Origin: Clavaria fumosa
Taxonomy: Eukaryota; Basidiomycota; Agaricomycetes; Agaricales; Clavariaceae
Assembly (NCBI GenBank): GCA_951802425.1
Contig: OX637799.1
Coordinates: 1,612,001-1,676,000, forward strand
Direction: 5' to 3'
DNA length: 64,000 bases
The position numbers and the translations under genes were made by a program. The notes below the pieces were generated by a model that was not told where the DNA came from, searched no databases, and worked only from the letters and a program-made list of their open reading frames with translations. Shown piece by piece: positions 32,640 through 44,688 of the stretch. Positions within the stretch are counted from its first letter, which is position 1; every line of letters starts with the position of its first letter.

Positions 32640-34078
32640 TGCATGAATCTGATTACGCGTTGTAAATGGAAACGGACTCGTCTAGTCATGATTTGAGATA
32701 GTCGGAGAAGGGTCGCTCCACAATTCAATGGGCACTATCCCATACGTGTGTCTGCAATTCAATGTCAATTGTAAGCCGGTCTAGCGCGCCGGATACCGTA
32801 GGCGTTTTAGTAGGACTGATTGGTGAGCATGACAAGGTTGCAATGCAAAATCGTTGCAAAATCTCAAACTACACGGTCGAGACACGTGACTCCACGAATG
32901 AACGATGAACGTTCGATGAACCCCCACATTCAAAAAGTAGGTCCACACAGGAACGAACGTAAAGGTAAAGAGTGAAGGGAAGGTAGACATAGTCACGCCG
33001 TTCGATTCGAAGGTGAAGATGCATACTGTAAGTCTAGCTGCCAATGGCTGGCATTACGCGATCAGAGTCACGAAGATTGACCACACATACACATATGACA
33101 ACTGGCTGATGACGAGAGCTTATTCGAAACAGTTCCGATATATCGGGTCCGGCCTCTAAAATGGGGTACGTATCTAACGATTCATGATAGCGACAACGAG
33201 GCCAAGACACAGGCCTGTAAATGAGATGACGAGAGCTTAATTCCCAGACGTGACGGTTGTTGGCGTTAATACCAGCGCACAATATCCGCAAGGTGTGGTC
33301 TGCCCTCAGAGCCGGAGCGGCCATTGACGAAAGGCGAGGCCCTCATGCAGATGCCGAGGAGGAGAGGGCATGCCCTGATGGTGTGCTCGACGATATCGCA
33401 CCGTACACGATCCACCTCCAAATGTGGTTGGCGGCCGCTGTAAGAGAGCGACTGAATTACTGTAGACCATCGACCTGGATTTGATGTGGAAGATACGCTG
33501 CACAATCAACTCTAATGTCATCATGGTTAACCTATAGTATACCAAAACTCGAAGGCTCTTCTCTATCTAAGAGGATGAACATCGATGAACAATGAGGACC
33601 AGTCACTTTTCTATGGTTCAATACATATCTGCTGGATATTTTCTTGACGCTGACATTTGCATTTCGGTGTGCATGCATTTCATAGCAACTTCCTACACAA
33701 TGAATATATTCAATCGACATGAGATGGTCAGGCCAGAGCGCAAGGAGGCGAGGATGAGGACGAGGGATAGGCCCAAGCATGAGCGAGGGGGTGTGGTAGA
33801 GGGCAGGCGCACAAGTGGGCGAAGCAGCAGAGCCAAGAGCGGAGTGGGATGGCATGAGCGAAGAGGCGGTAGCGAGACGTGGGTATACAGAGGACGCGGC
33901 GACTTTTTGTGGACTGAGTTGGGGTTAATATTTGACAGCGGAGGTCACAGGGGCACATAAGCTGATCAGCAGACACGGGCATGAATACAAGTGGCGAGCA
34001 TGAGAGAGAGAACGCGAGAGGCAGACATACATGTTCAAGAAATACTCTGGACAACAATTTACACAAAGGATACTTCAT
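32640..34078. other. Spacer between the two SDR copies
   Basis: About 1.4 kb without a recognisable gene. Short frames exist on both strands but none shows a domain or plausible codon pattern. The part at ~33,720-34,020 is strongly purine-biased on the plus strand (GAGGCGAGG-type repeats). It contains the presumed 3' flank of copy 2 and upstream region of copy 1. Confidence 0.5.
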
Positions 34079-35208
34079 TCAAGCACAGGCGGGATTGACC
34101 GCCAGAAAACCACCATCAACCACAATTTCCTGACCCACCACAAAGCACCCTGCTCGAGACGCCAAAAACAGGACTCCTCCCGCCATTTCCTCATCCCTGC
34201 GCGACAAGTCAAGAATTTCCTAATATGCACAAGATTCTGCAACTTACGTTCCAGATCTGTGTACCGGGAGAGGCAAAATACCACGGGTAACCTTGTCAAC
34301 GTCATCTGGATTAATTGCACCTCCTACATGCAAATTGTAAGATTCCATTCAAGTGCCAGTCATAATACGTACCCGTCATCTCGGATTCAAAGGGACCGGG
34401 CGCAATAGCATTGACACGAACGGGAATTTTCTTGAGAGCAAGTTCAGTGGCAAAAACTTTTGTTAAATGAGCCGCCGCCGCTTTCGAACTGCCATACGCA
34501 TACTTGGAAAACCGTAAGACTTTGGATTGGCCAGGATGGAAGGATGACGAACGTGATCCTGCGACAGCCTTGTAATACCACTGATACTAGTGATGTTGAT
34601 GACGGAAGACGTATAGCCTTCTGTCTCTCTAGAACCTTTGTCGAGAAGCCCGAGGAAGGCAGCCGTCACAAAAAAGATTGAGAAGGTGTTCACTTGAAAA
34701 AGCTTCGCCCAAGAGTCCGGATCTTGTGAGAAGAGCAATCTGCCCAGATTCCCGGTGTCCTGGCCCTCTACTGCTTTTGTATCAGATCCAGGACCAATTT
34801 GCCCCGCGCTATCAACACCAATGAAGACCATGTCAACTACGATCTCAAACAGTGAAACCACATACTTGTTGACAAGGATATGCAGCCTCCCCTCTTTGTG
34901 TTCAAGCGCCTTTTGAGCCTCTTCGATGCTGGCGCGGTTAGTGACATCCATCTGCAGACTGGATTGCAATCATCAGTGTCGAATATCAGAAGGTATGATT
35001 GAATTTCTTACGGATGAATAGAGCCTTTCTGGTAATTCCAAGAGTCGACAACCTTCTGGAGGACATCTGCACGCCGTCCGGTGATGTAGACCTTCGCGCC
35101 GTTCGAGGCGAGCGCATGGGTAATCTTCAGCCCGATGCCTGTCCCTCCACCAGTAACTAGCGCAATCCTCCCGGAAAGGTCGAAGATCTTGTCAGCTGAA
35201 TAGTTCAT
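34079..35208 (-). CDS. Short-chain dehydrogenase/reductase, copy 2
   Basis: Paralogue of the gene at 31431-32560. It starts MNYSADKIFDLSGRIALVTG at 35208 with TGGGTGIG in the cofactor loop, has INITSISGITRL around the catalytic Ser, then the YGSSKAAA equivalent, and ends GQEIVVDGGFLAVNPACA at 34079. Intron positions match copy 1, and exon sequence is clearly alignable at the nucleotide level, so this is a tandem duplication in the same orientation. A longer open frame continues upstream of the ATG to 35481 but is 5' leader, since homology to copy 1 starts at the ATG. Confidence 0.9.
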
Positions 35209-35468
35209 TGCAGGTTTCAGAAGACAACGACGTTGTGGGAGAAGGATTGGATGAGACCGCTTGTATTTGTACTCGAGCCCCAAGGCCCCAAGGTGTCGTC
35301 GCCTCGTGTGTTCGTGCGTCACATCGATTACATGCGGGGGGACTGAAAGAGCGATGTCCGATTCGGGCACGGAACGGTCCGAGACATTACTGGTCACGGT
35401 CAGGGTTAATGACCTCACAGGAGGCCGGAATGGCGGGCCGAATTTCGATCCTTGATCTGACAGACTTT

Positions 35469-36572
35469 TTAGTAAATCCAAGCTGGGTGTGTATGATAGG
35501 GACGTAATACCCTCAACGTCTGCAGCTTAGGAAATATCTCAGGCCACTCGATACCACGATCGTACCACCCATATTCAAGTCTGAGGGTGGTCAATGAACT
35601 CGACAAAGTTCCCAACTCTAAGAACGAATGCAGCCGGCTAAACGGCACTCGCATGCGCGAAACATCCAAAAGGTTGAGAAACCGAAGGGAAGGCAAATGT
35701 AGACTCTGGACTATATGGAATGCTTCAATGGGAATGTCGCGCTCCTCGATTCGGAGGTGAAGTTGCTCAAGTCTGTCCAGAGTGACGCAGCATGGCCGTT
35801 GTCGTGCGATCAGAGCTTGATTTCTGTGACGCCGAGTAGGGAAGCAAATTCTAAGTTCTTGCAACCGGTTTGAGACGGTAACCATTGACAACAGTCTCTC
35901 GGCCGCTCGACCTGGATCCGTATATCGATCAAGCGTGTAGTGCAAGTACGTTAGATGAGCAAATAACGATGGCTTCCAAGCCAGGCGCACTCCTTCAAGT
36001 CTGACTCTCCGTAAATTTGGGGCCACGCCACCAAACAACGTGAACTCTGTGCATTCCCTGCAAGGATCGTGAGCAGAGTACAGAAGCGCCATTTCCTCTA
36101 GCTGCAATGCGTGGACTGACGAGCTTGAGCCACAGCAATCTGCTAGGACTCCAATCAGAAGGAAAGGCGCCCCTGTTGTAGAGTGGAACTCAAACGACCG
36201 CCAACGGCGGATCAGCGGTGTAACGAGATGCATGCACGATTGCACAGTGTTGAAGTTCAGGAGGAACGAGGCGGAGTGGATCGATGATGCGAGCCTTACA
36301 TCGATGGAACAGCTGTCAGTCCTTCTGATGCGTTCTTTCCACATACGCAAATTCGGGCCAAGGGATATATGCCTCCATAGCAATGGCATGCGCAAGGACA
36401 AAGAGCGCCATGACCGACAAACATGCGAAACACGAATCGGCAGCCAGATATCGTCGTGTGATCCAAGAAGAAATATATGCGCGAGCAGTTCCGGAGGAAG
36501 CATGTGGATGGAGATGTTCTCGCGCGCGTATTTGAGCATCGGATGACAGCCTGCGATCTTCAATGTCAGCAT
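35469..36572 (-). CDS. F-box protein
   Basis: Residues ~22-65 form an F-box-like motif (IHMLPPELLAHIFLLGSHDD, then VSHVCRSWRSLSLRMPLLW), which binds Skp1 and places the protein in an SCF ubiquitin ligase. The rest (about 300 residues) has leucine-rich, irregular repeats of the kind common in large basidiomycete F-box families. The frame from the ATG at 36572 stops at 35469. A donor-like GTATTA just before the end and an acceptor at about 35463 would swap the last residues for a different short tail, so the 3' end is uncertain. Target substrate unknown. Confidence 0.8.
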   Translation of the reverse strand: MLTLKIAGCHPMLKYARENISIHMLPPELLAHIFLLGSHDDIWLPIRVSHVCRSWRSLSLRMPLLWRHISLGPNLRMWKERIRRTDSCSIDVRLASSIHSASFLLNFNTVQSCMHLVTPLIRRWRSFEFHSTTGAPFLLIGVLADCCGSSSSVHALQLEEMALLYSAHDPCRECTEFTLFGGVAPNLRRVRLEGVRLAWKPSLFAHLTYLHYTLDRYTDPGRAAERLLSMVTVSNRLQELRICFPTRRHRNQALIARQRPCCVTLDRLEQLHLRIEERDIPIEAFHIVQSLHLPSLRFLNLLDVSRMRVPFSRLHSFLELGTLSSSLTTLRLEYGWYDRGIEWPEIFPKLQTLRVLRPYHTHPAWIY

Positions 36573-37050
36573 TTGAATTCATAAGGACAAGTTTCTGTAG
36601 CTAACATAACTGTGATCCACGGACTGGCTCAGATGAGCTGTCCGAATGGTACTGAAGACGCGACATCGTGGTTCAGCAAAGAGAGGCTGAAGGATGGACA
36701 GGAACGCCTCCGTGCCTCGCTTCTTATGTGACGAGGGGACATTTCTGCGTCAGGTATGGAGGGCAGCCTGAAACGGATCCTTTCATCCAGCCAGCGGGCG
36801 GCCGAACTGGAGGACGGCAGCAGCAATGAAGACGTTTGTTTTATACCTTCACATCATCCTTGAGGTCACAAGATGAGCTAGTTTCAAGCCTTCATCGATC
36901 TTCATCTGCCAAAAATGGAGGGGGACAACATCTTTGACCGCCAGAATGTAGGAACGACATGGAAAATGGTGAATAGGAGTGGCGTACCCCTTACAGCCAA
37001 GAGTTGGCCTGGTATCACGTGGGCAAAAGAGCGCGTTGCTCCCGTTGGCA
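36573..37050. promoter_or_regulatory. Divergent intergenic region F-box / PRP24
   Basis: About 480 nt between two divergent start codons. It presumably holds both promoters. No distinct motif stands out. Confidence 0.4.
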
Positions 37051-40000
37051 ATGGACGAGGCGCAATCTCTCGATGTACTGACGAAGCTCTTAGAGCAGCT
37101 TTCTGAAGACGCATATAATATCTCCCTTCATGTACAACACCTTCGCTTGGCGCAGTCGACCCCAGCGCTCGCGTCGCAGGTCATCCCCGCTTGCGAGATG
37201 TTCACCGCATATCTTGCGGCCGGAGAGGATGTTTGGACTCCGTTGCTTGATGCCAAGCACGCTGCTCTCGATATGAATTCTCCGTCAGCAGAGGTATTGG
37301 AGGAACTTCTGAGATTGTATGATTCTGCGGAAGAGGATTACCTCTGTGCGTCCTTCCGTCATTCTCGAAGACCCACGCACAAATCCGGTCAACAGCTATT
37401 CCCCTTCTCGAAAAGCATCTTGATTTTTTGGTGGACATGCACACACATTTGCTCGACGCCGAACCGCCGTGTACAAGCCTAGGCGAATTATTTACCACGA
37501 ACTGGACACGCTCAGCGCTCGCAAATGTCGTGAGCAAAGGCCGCGGACATCTAATGAAGGTAGGTCGATTTGACCGCACACCACATACCTTTTTGACTCG
37601 TAAACTAGAGCCAGGCTTTGTGGCGGAAGCAGCGAGATTGGGAGATGCGGATGCTTGACATTGCTACGAAAGCTGAAAAGTGTGCATTTTATTCCAATCT
37701 TCCGTTTCGACGCCAAATCTCTTGCAGACAGAACCTCGTTGACCACGTTGAAGATTTACATCTGACCCGTCTTCAAGAACCGCATTTCGGTTCAGTCCTG
37801 TTGCACCTTGAAATCACAGAACATACTGCTAAGCTCTGGTCTAACCCCCAGATTATGAGGAGACCTTCCAATCCTACTCCTCCTTCACCACCAATTACAA
37901 GAGGCCCGAAGATTACGAAACCCTTCTTGTTGCTGCATCCAAGAAACGTGTACAAGCAGTCAAGGCATATGAGCGGCGTGAACCCATGGAGAGCACCCTA
38001 GTAAGTTTTTTTGTCTTTGGCTCTGACTCCCCACTCATACTGTGGGATGCGTTTGTAGACGCAGTGCAACCATTCCGTAGACGCCTATATGCAGTATATC
38101 ATTGCAGAGCGACGACCTCGTCAACCAGATCTTTTTGTCCTTGGTGCACTCTACGAGCGTGCGATCACTGAAGCGGCTCGGCGACGGTTTGAAGGCGAGA
38201 ACGGAGCCGAGGACGCTCTGAGAATATTTTGGGTTGGGTATCTGGACACTCTGGTAAGAAGCCCATCGTTCATCTTATGAGTTATATGTTTTGAGTGTGG
38301 CAGAGTGTCTCTGGAGCCACGCAGGACGCAAGACTGAAGGTGGCACGAAGAGCCGTGCGGAGCGTTCCAGGGAGTGGGGAAGTATGGGCAAGATACATGA
38401 GACTGATAGTGAGGCCCTCCGCACCCTGGTCATCCTGTTGTTGATTGCCTCATGTCCAGGAGCAAATTGAAGATGCCATAACCGAGCAGGAGACAGTCTC
38501 AAGTGATTAGTGCTCCTTGAATAACATCTCTGGACTCGGCATAATGTTTCCGTTTTCAGACACATACATCACGGCTTTGTCAAGGAACCTCATTCAAAAA
38601 GAAGTGGAGCAGATCATACCATTAACCCTCGCACGAGCTGGATATGGGAAACGCTTAATGATTGAGGGAAAGCTTGGTGAGTGGAAGTAGGCCTCCGTTG
38701 GCGTGATGTATCAATTAGCCCTGCAGAAGAAGAAGAGGCCTTTGCATCATTAGTTGCCGTGCTCGAGGAGGGGATTTCTATGACACGTAACGGTAAGCCA
38801 CGGACAACGTTATTTTGCACGTCACCTAAAGATGAAGGGATAGCAGACCCCGTTGGAGATCCGGGACTGAGACTGGAAAAGTACCTTGCAGATCTGGTGA
38901 GTCGTCCGTTGCGAATTCAGACCACTCGCCAAAGCCGGCTACTTTACAGTATGTCCTAGTCGATGTTGCAGACCGTGCAATAGCCGTATGGCAATTGGCA
39001 ACCAAACACTACAAAACGAGTTACCTCGCATGGACCTCCTTCACGGATTTACTCATGTGCGTCTCCGAACAGTCATCATTTCTGCTACACCTGTCATGCC
39101 CCAATATAGTGAACAGGCTCAATATGACCAAGTCCGCAGTCTCTTCAAGGACCTGGTCAACAAGAATATTGACTGGCCTGAGGCGATCTGGGAGGCATGG
39201 TTGCGATTTGAGCATATGTATGGGAACGTGCGAGAGGTTGAGATTTGTGTGCAGAGAGTAGAGAAGGCGAGGGTGGGGCTAAGATTGCGGAGGGCGAGGG
39301 TGAGTTTGATATATCCTCTTCATATCCACCTCTTATCCAATAGAGGTAATCGCAGGAAGCTGAAATGGCCGCGCTTCAAGCTGCACAGGCGACTGCGTCT
39401 GTACAAGTCATTGATGTTCCATCGTCTGCGGTTCCCGATGAGGACGACGCGGTGCAGAAGGGTGAAGACAATGTCAAACATAAGAGAAAGCTAGAGGATG
39501 TTGCAGAAGACGCCGCCCATAAGAAGGCAAGAACTGGTAAGTGATGCACCTTGCACGCACTGCTGGAGACTGACGAGCCAATTCGTTCAGAGACAATACC
39601 TCCACCCTTGAAAAGGTTCCTCGTTTCCAACTCGAATCATGCAGGCTTCACTAAGGTTGTGTAACAGGGACCGCGAGAACTCTACTGTTTTCGTTGCGGA
39701 CCTGACAGACGGTGTGACTGAAGAAGAAATCTCTGAATTATTCAGAGATGTGAGTCATTGTCATTTGACACTCAACCGCTCACATCTTCAATTTCACTTC
39801 AGTGTGGCGGTATACGTGAAGTGAAAGTTATCCGGCTCCCTGATGCGCTCGTGGCGACAGTTGAATTCCTTGATCGAGTATGATGGCACTTATCTCTTCC
39901 ATGAGTAGATTTCAAAATTCGTTGTGCAGGACAGTGTTCCCGCAGCTCTCACAAAAGACAAGAAAAAGGTGCGCGAGCATGAGGTTGCCGTGCATCTCGC

Positions 40001-41285
40001 GTGGAAGTCGACATTATACGTCACCAATTTCCCAGAGGATGTTGACGATGCGTTCATCAGGGACCTCTTCAGCAATGTGAGTCCTCGCGTGCCTGCTGTC
40101 GAAGCATTGCTCAACTTTATCAGTATGGGATAATATTCGACGTCCGGTGGCCGAGTAAGAAGTTCAAGAACACGCGGAGATTTTGTTATGTGCAGTTTGT
40201 CTCTCCGGTTTGTACAATGACATCCAACGTACAACGAGGCCTTCTGACTCGACCACTTTCAGTTATCGGCCGAAAAGGCATTAGAAATACACGGCCGAGA
40301 ATTGAAACCTGGCCTACAGATGAATGTCTTTATCTCGAACCCAGAACGAAGAAAAGAAAGAACGGATGCAGACGCGGATGAGCGGGAGGTCTATGTCGCA
40401 GGTTTGAGCAAATTTACACAGGAGGAGGACTTGCGAAAAGTTTTCGAGAAGGTGAGTGCCAACGTTCATCCTATCTGAATTGGCGCAGAATGTTCCTTTG
40501 CTAGTACGGCCCCTTGAAGGAGGTCAGAATAGCGACGGAAAATGGGCGCTCGAAAGGCTTTGCGTTTGTTGAATTTACGAATAAAGTCAGGCATCTCTGA
40601 TCTCATGGGTGGCATCGAATGACAATTATCCCAGGATGACGCATTAGCCGCGTTGGGGGCAAATAATTTCGAGCTGAAAGGCCGACGCATAGCTGTCACA
40701 CTCGCAGATACTCGTGTCCGAGCTCGGCGCCGGTAAGGTCACAGGCGTTCGTGTGCGTTAATTGCTCACGATTCCCGCAGGAATGTGGCGACCGAAAGTG
40801 GTCTGAGCAACGCAGCAGACGTACGAAACAGATGTGTTCGAGTACGGAATCTTCCACCTGCAACCCAGGAAGGTCTTTTGCATCAAACGTTTGCCAAGCA
40901 CGCTTCCGTCAAACGTGTCGAAGTGTTCGCAGATTCTAACGAGGCTGTCGTGGAACTCGAGACACCAGCTGTATGCCAAAAATCCTTCGATTATCATCCG
41001 CAGATGCTTTATGTCTTGTCACAGGAAGCCGGCAAGCTGCTGCTTCGAACGGACCCAATCGAGTTCAACAATCGCACCCTTGAAATCACAGAGGAATTCA
41101 AGGATGGTCGATCTCGAGCACGTCCACCAGTTCCTCAGGCTCGGGTGCAGGGCATGTTTGTTCCAAGGGCAGCTGGACCTAAACAAAGGGCTGGTATAGG
41201 TCATACTCGAAAGCCTACCGCGAACATCAAAAACGACGAGGCAACGTCGAAGTCACAAGACGATTTCAGGAAAATGTTACAGTAG
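37051..41285 (+). CDS. PRP24: U4/U6 snRNP recycling factor (Prp24/SART3-type)
   Basis: The protein re-anneals U4 and U6 snRNAs after splicing. From the ATG at 37051 the N-terminal half has tandem HAT-type helices (for example EDALRIFWVGYLDTL and EAIWEAWLRFEHMYGNVREV) characteristic of SART3. The C-terminal half has several RRMs: STVFVADLTDGVTEEEISEL (RNP2 VFVADL), LYVTNFPEDVDDAFIRDLF, VYVAGLSKFTQEEDLRKVF with GRSKGFAFVEF as RNP1, and CVRVRNLPPATQEGLL. The extreme C-terminus SQDDFRKMLQ matches the Lsm2-8-binding motif of Prp24/SART3. At least a dozen short introns; exon edges only partly worked out. Nuclear. It ends 105 nt before the next ATG. Confidence 0.9.
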
Positions 41286-41390
41286 TAGGATAAACTTCCC
41301 CAGATTACATAATATATGAACATGTCGCGTTTCTAAACCGTCAACTGGCCTGTACTTGTATACACTCGTCACTGTTGGAACAGGTCCGGT

Positions 41391-43787
41391 ATGGACTTCG
41401 ATACGCGTGGAGAGTTCCAAGAGAGTGTCACTCTAACCTTCGAGTGGACTGTGCGAGGCATCAAGAATATTTTCGAGTCCTCGTGCGTTAATTCCAAATA
41501 GATGTGACCCCAGGTGCTAAGTTCGAAGTACGTTGGCAGGAGAGAAGGCAAATCAAAGGCAATACGGTCTGAACGGTTTGGCGGTGGGCGTTGGCATGTG
41601 CGATATTTCGAATTCTTTGGATGACACCCATCCGACTCCTCACGTAACCAGGTCCTATTTTACGGCAATACAGGTGTAGAGGGAGGTTACATGGGCATTT
41701 ATCTGTGCTGCGAAGTGTGTTCTGTGTCATCCTTAGTGAGCCAGACGTTAACCTTCCATAGGCTACCGCGGAGGAGAGGGAGAACGCTCTTGACGGCAAG
41801 TACGTCGAACATCACACAAGTGCGGGTCCCGACAGCTCATGTGGAATCAGGTGGGAGCGTGAAGGCAGCCACAAGTTCAAGATCGAACTGAAGGAGTGCG
41901 CATCTGTCTACGCTTTGGTCCGCAGTGCCTTACTTCAAAATCATCTCGTTCAGCCTTGCGAAATCCCATGTGTACAACCAAAAAGAAGCCCATAACCATA
42001 AATTCTCATACAAGGTACGCTAACAATGTAATTCAACTTATGCCGTCACTAATTCCTTGATAGACCTGGAATTGGGGATGGTATTGCCTTTCCTCGGCGT
42101 TTAGCGCTGGAGCCTTTCTAAAGACGCTACAGGAACCAGTTCGCCAAACGAGATTTCGTTTACTTCAACAATTTGACAACGAAACAACAGGATGCATTTG
42201 TGATTGTGTGCACTCTTGACTCATCCCCCTCTGCCGTGCCTATCCCTCCAATACCCTCTCGTGTTGTGCCCAAGGCCCTAATCGATACAGTAGGGTCGCT
42301 GCTTGATGACCCTACTTATTCGGATGTGGAATTCGTACTGACCAAGAAGCGTAGAGATGGTGTGCTCGTAACGAAAAAGATTTTGGCCGCTCGGAGCCTG
42401 CTCCGGAGGTCAAGATATTTTGAAGACAGTAAGCCGAAAGCCTGCCCACGTGATTCAAATTGCTTATCGAATTTTTTGCCAGTGTTCAGCTCCGGGTTTG
42501 CGGAAACGTCAGTCGATCTTAATACGGATGTAGTAAGCCCAGGCTTTGGGGAGGACGACTATGATGAAACCTACTTCGAGGATTCCGATGATGAAGACGA
42601 TATAATATTCTGGGGGTCGACTGATGAGCACGAAGCGGAGCCACCTGATGAAGCAAAGGAATCACTTTCCGCCGAGGATAGCAATCAAGTCTCCTTGATC
42701 CCAGAGTCCCCCTCTGGCGAAGCAGACAATCCTCCTGCGGATGCAAATACCTCCGATGACAGCGAGAGGCGTAACGTGAGGCAAAAACTGTTGCACCCTT
42801 CCAGTCCCCGTGGCAATTTCCCGAGTGACCAGCACGGAAATGGTGCATCCTCAACGCCCCTCAATGCCCAGAAATTGAGGGTTGTCATCAAAGACGCGGC
42901 ATACATGACTTATCGAGCCATGCTATACTACGCGAGTCCCTACCATCGTTATACGTTTCTCCGTTTCATGTGAGGCTCTAATTTAGCTGTACACGGACAC
43001 CATCGTCTTCGCGCCATTCTCCTCGGCGTTCTGCACACAAGATGTAGATCGCACGTCGTCTGCGTCCACACCTTCTAGTGCCGACGACGAGAGCACGTCA
43101 TCCCACTCAAATGTAAAGGGCAGGAAGACAGACGCGTCGCCCTCATGTCGAAGGGAGTGGTTAATGGCATGGATGAAGAGCAACCCTGGACGGCCCTGCC
43201 CTTGCTCTGCCAAAGCAGTGTACAGGCTTGCTGACCGTGAGTGTGTCTTAGCGCTGCGTGGCCATGCCTTCATTAGCCCTCTTTCGTGAAAGGACTCGAC
43301 TTGCGCCAGCTCAAGAAGCGAGCGTTTGATGTGCGTATCTCGCTTTTGTCGGCGTATTGTTGAGACGACATCGGATTCAACTTGCCGTGCAGTTCATCGT
43401 GAAGTCGCTCGCCGTCGAAAACATTGCGTATGAGGTGTTCTCAAGATTTGCCACGGCATTCGAGGAAGTTCAAAAGGTGATTCCAGAGAGTTGTTGCTGA
43501 GAGTGTTGTGTCAAGATTGTTGATGTTTTTCCTTCTCTCTAGGTTCAAATCACGTACTTCCTGGAACACTGGGCTGAAATCCGTGGATCTGATGCCATGC
43601 GCAATGTTCTGACACAGCTTAGGAGCGGCCGCCACCCCGGGTTTGAAGAAGGTTGAGACCTCGCCTTCTGATGTTCTTGGTCTGGCTGACATACCGCTTC
43701 CGTGTCCTTCTCCTTACAGTATGGCCCACCATCTCACAAAGCCTGGAATACATTCCTGGTCGTATCCCCGGCGGCAATAAGATGTGA
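41391..43787 (+). CDS. MATH-BTB/POZ domain protein
   Basis: A likely CUL3 ubiquitin-ligase adaptor. The N-terminal exons (starting MDFDTRGEFQESVTLTFEWT at 41391) fit a MATH domain, continuing through RSERFGGGRWHVRYFEFFG and GYMGIYLCCE. A BTB domain begins near TVGSLLDDPTYSDVEFVLTK (about 42275), continues ILAARSLLRRSRYFED|MFSSGF, is interrupted by an acidic ~110-residue insertion (42520-42870), and resumes VVIKDAAYMTYRAMLYY|LYTDT. The end (SLEYIPGRIPGGNKM, stop 43785-43787) lies past an intron that hides an earlier apparent stop at 43656. The intron at 42932-42986 has a GC donor. Exon joins around 41960-42175 are uncertain. Confidence 0.75.
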
Positions 43788-44688
43788 CCGAAATGGCAAC
43801 TACCAGTCATCCTTGACAACCTATACCCCTTCCATGTACTAATGAAAATACGAAGGACTTGCTTCTCCTCATGTCAGCAGACATTCGCCAGATCAGATAC
43901 CGAAGTGGAGAAGCGATCTCTGAGGAAAAAATTGTCTGATGTTGGTTGCATCCCTGAGGCTGAGTCAACTCGATAAGGTGTGGCGACACCTTAGATGGAT
44001 TTCTTGACAACATCCGGCCCGTCACCCTGACTCCTTGTAAGATTGACCAAATGCCTCATACCCCACCTACTTAGGGGTCGACGGCATCTTAGCTGTATTA
44101 AATCTATGATATGCGACGACGGGTGGCGAGCAATGACGACGGGCGCGTCCATCACACTGGTTGTCTTCGGGCGTCGGGGAATCCGGTGGCCTATCGTTCG
44201 CCTCAGATTTCAAATCACCGCGCGCTCTAAACTGGCATGATTTTACCCACGTGTTGACGAATGACAACGCTAGTTCACGCGATGTCGCGAGAAACTGAAG
44301 TGGGCAACAGAGCGGTATTTGAAAGAAGAACCAAAGAGAGGAAAGGAATAATCAGGGAAGAAAGGATTAACCACAAAGAAAGAGGGAATAGCCACACGGA
44401 ACAAAAAAGGCGAGAACTATTCTTAAACGATTCGCGGGTGCTCAACATCAGCTGCGTAATTTGCTTGTGAGGAATACAAAAAAGGGTGGGGGCGCGTCTA
44501 CCCACGGCTCTTTCCGCGAATCGCGTATGACATAGGGGGCGGTGAAGAAAAAGCATGACGAATCGTTCACTGCCTGAAGCACGCTTGATAGTGGCCATGG
44601 CGATAATTGCAAGCGGGACACAGAAGTGGCGCGCCCTATCACGAACTTTGAAGATGCGTTGCACGCACGATGTCAAGGAACGGAGAAT
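43788..44688. other. Convergent intergenic region
   Basis: 900 nt between the convergent MATH-BTB and GRASP genes. It contains an 8-bp perfect hairpin (TAAGGTGT GGCG ACACCTTA, about 43975-43994) and a purine-rich tract near 44320-44410. No gene recognised. Confidence 0.5.

Noticed and set aside
33034..33484. Overlapping open frames between the SDR copies
   Set aside because: No recognisable motif on either strand, and frames are as long as expected by chance.
35008..35481. An N-terminally extended SDR copy 2 (157-residue open frame)
   Set aside because: The extension has no counterpart in copy 1, where homology to the SDR starts at the internal ATG, so it is 5' leader.
43441..43656. MATH-BTB gene ending at the TGA at 43656
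   Set aside because: A following GT...TTACAG intron and the exon WPTISQSLEYIPGRIPGG give a better end at 43787.
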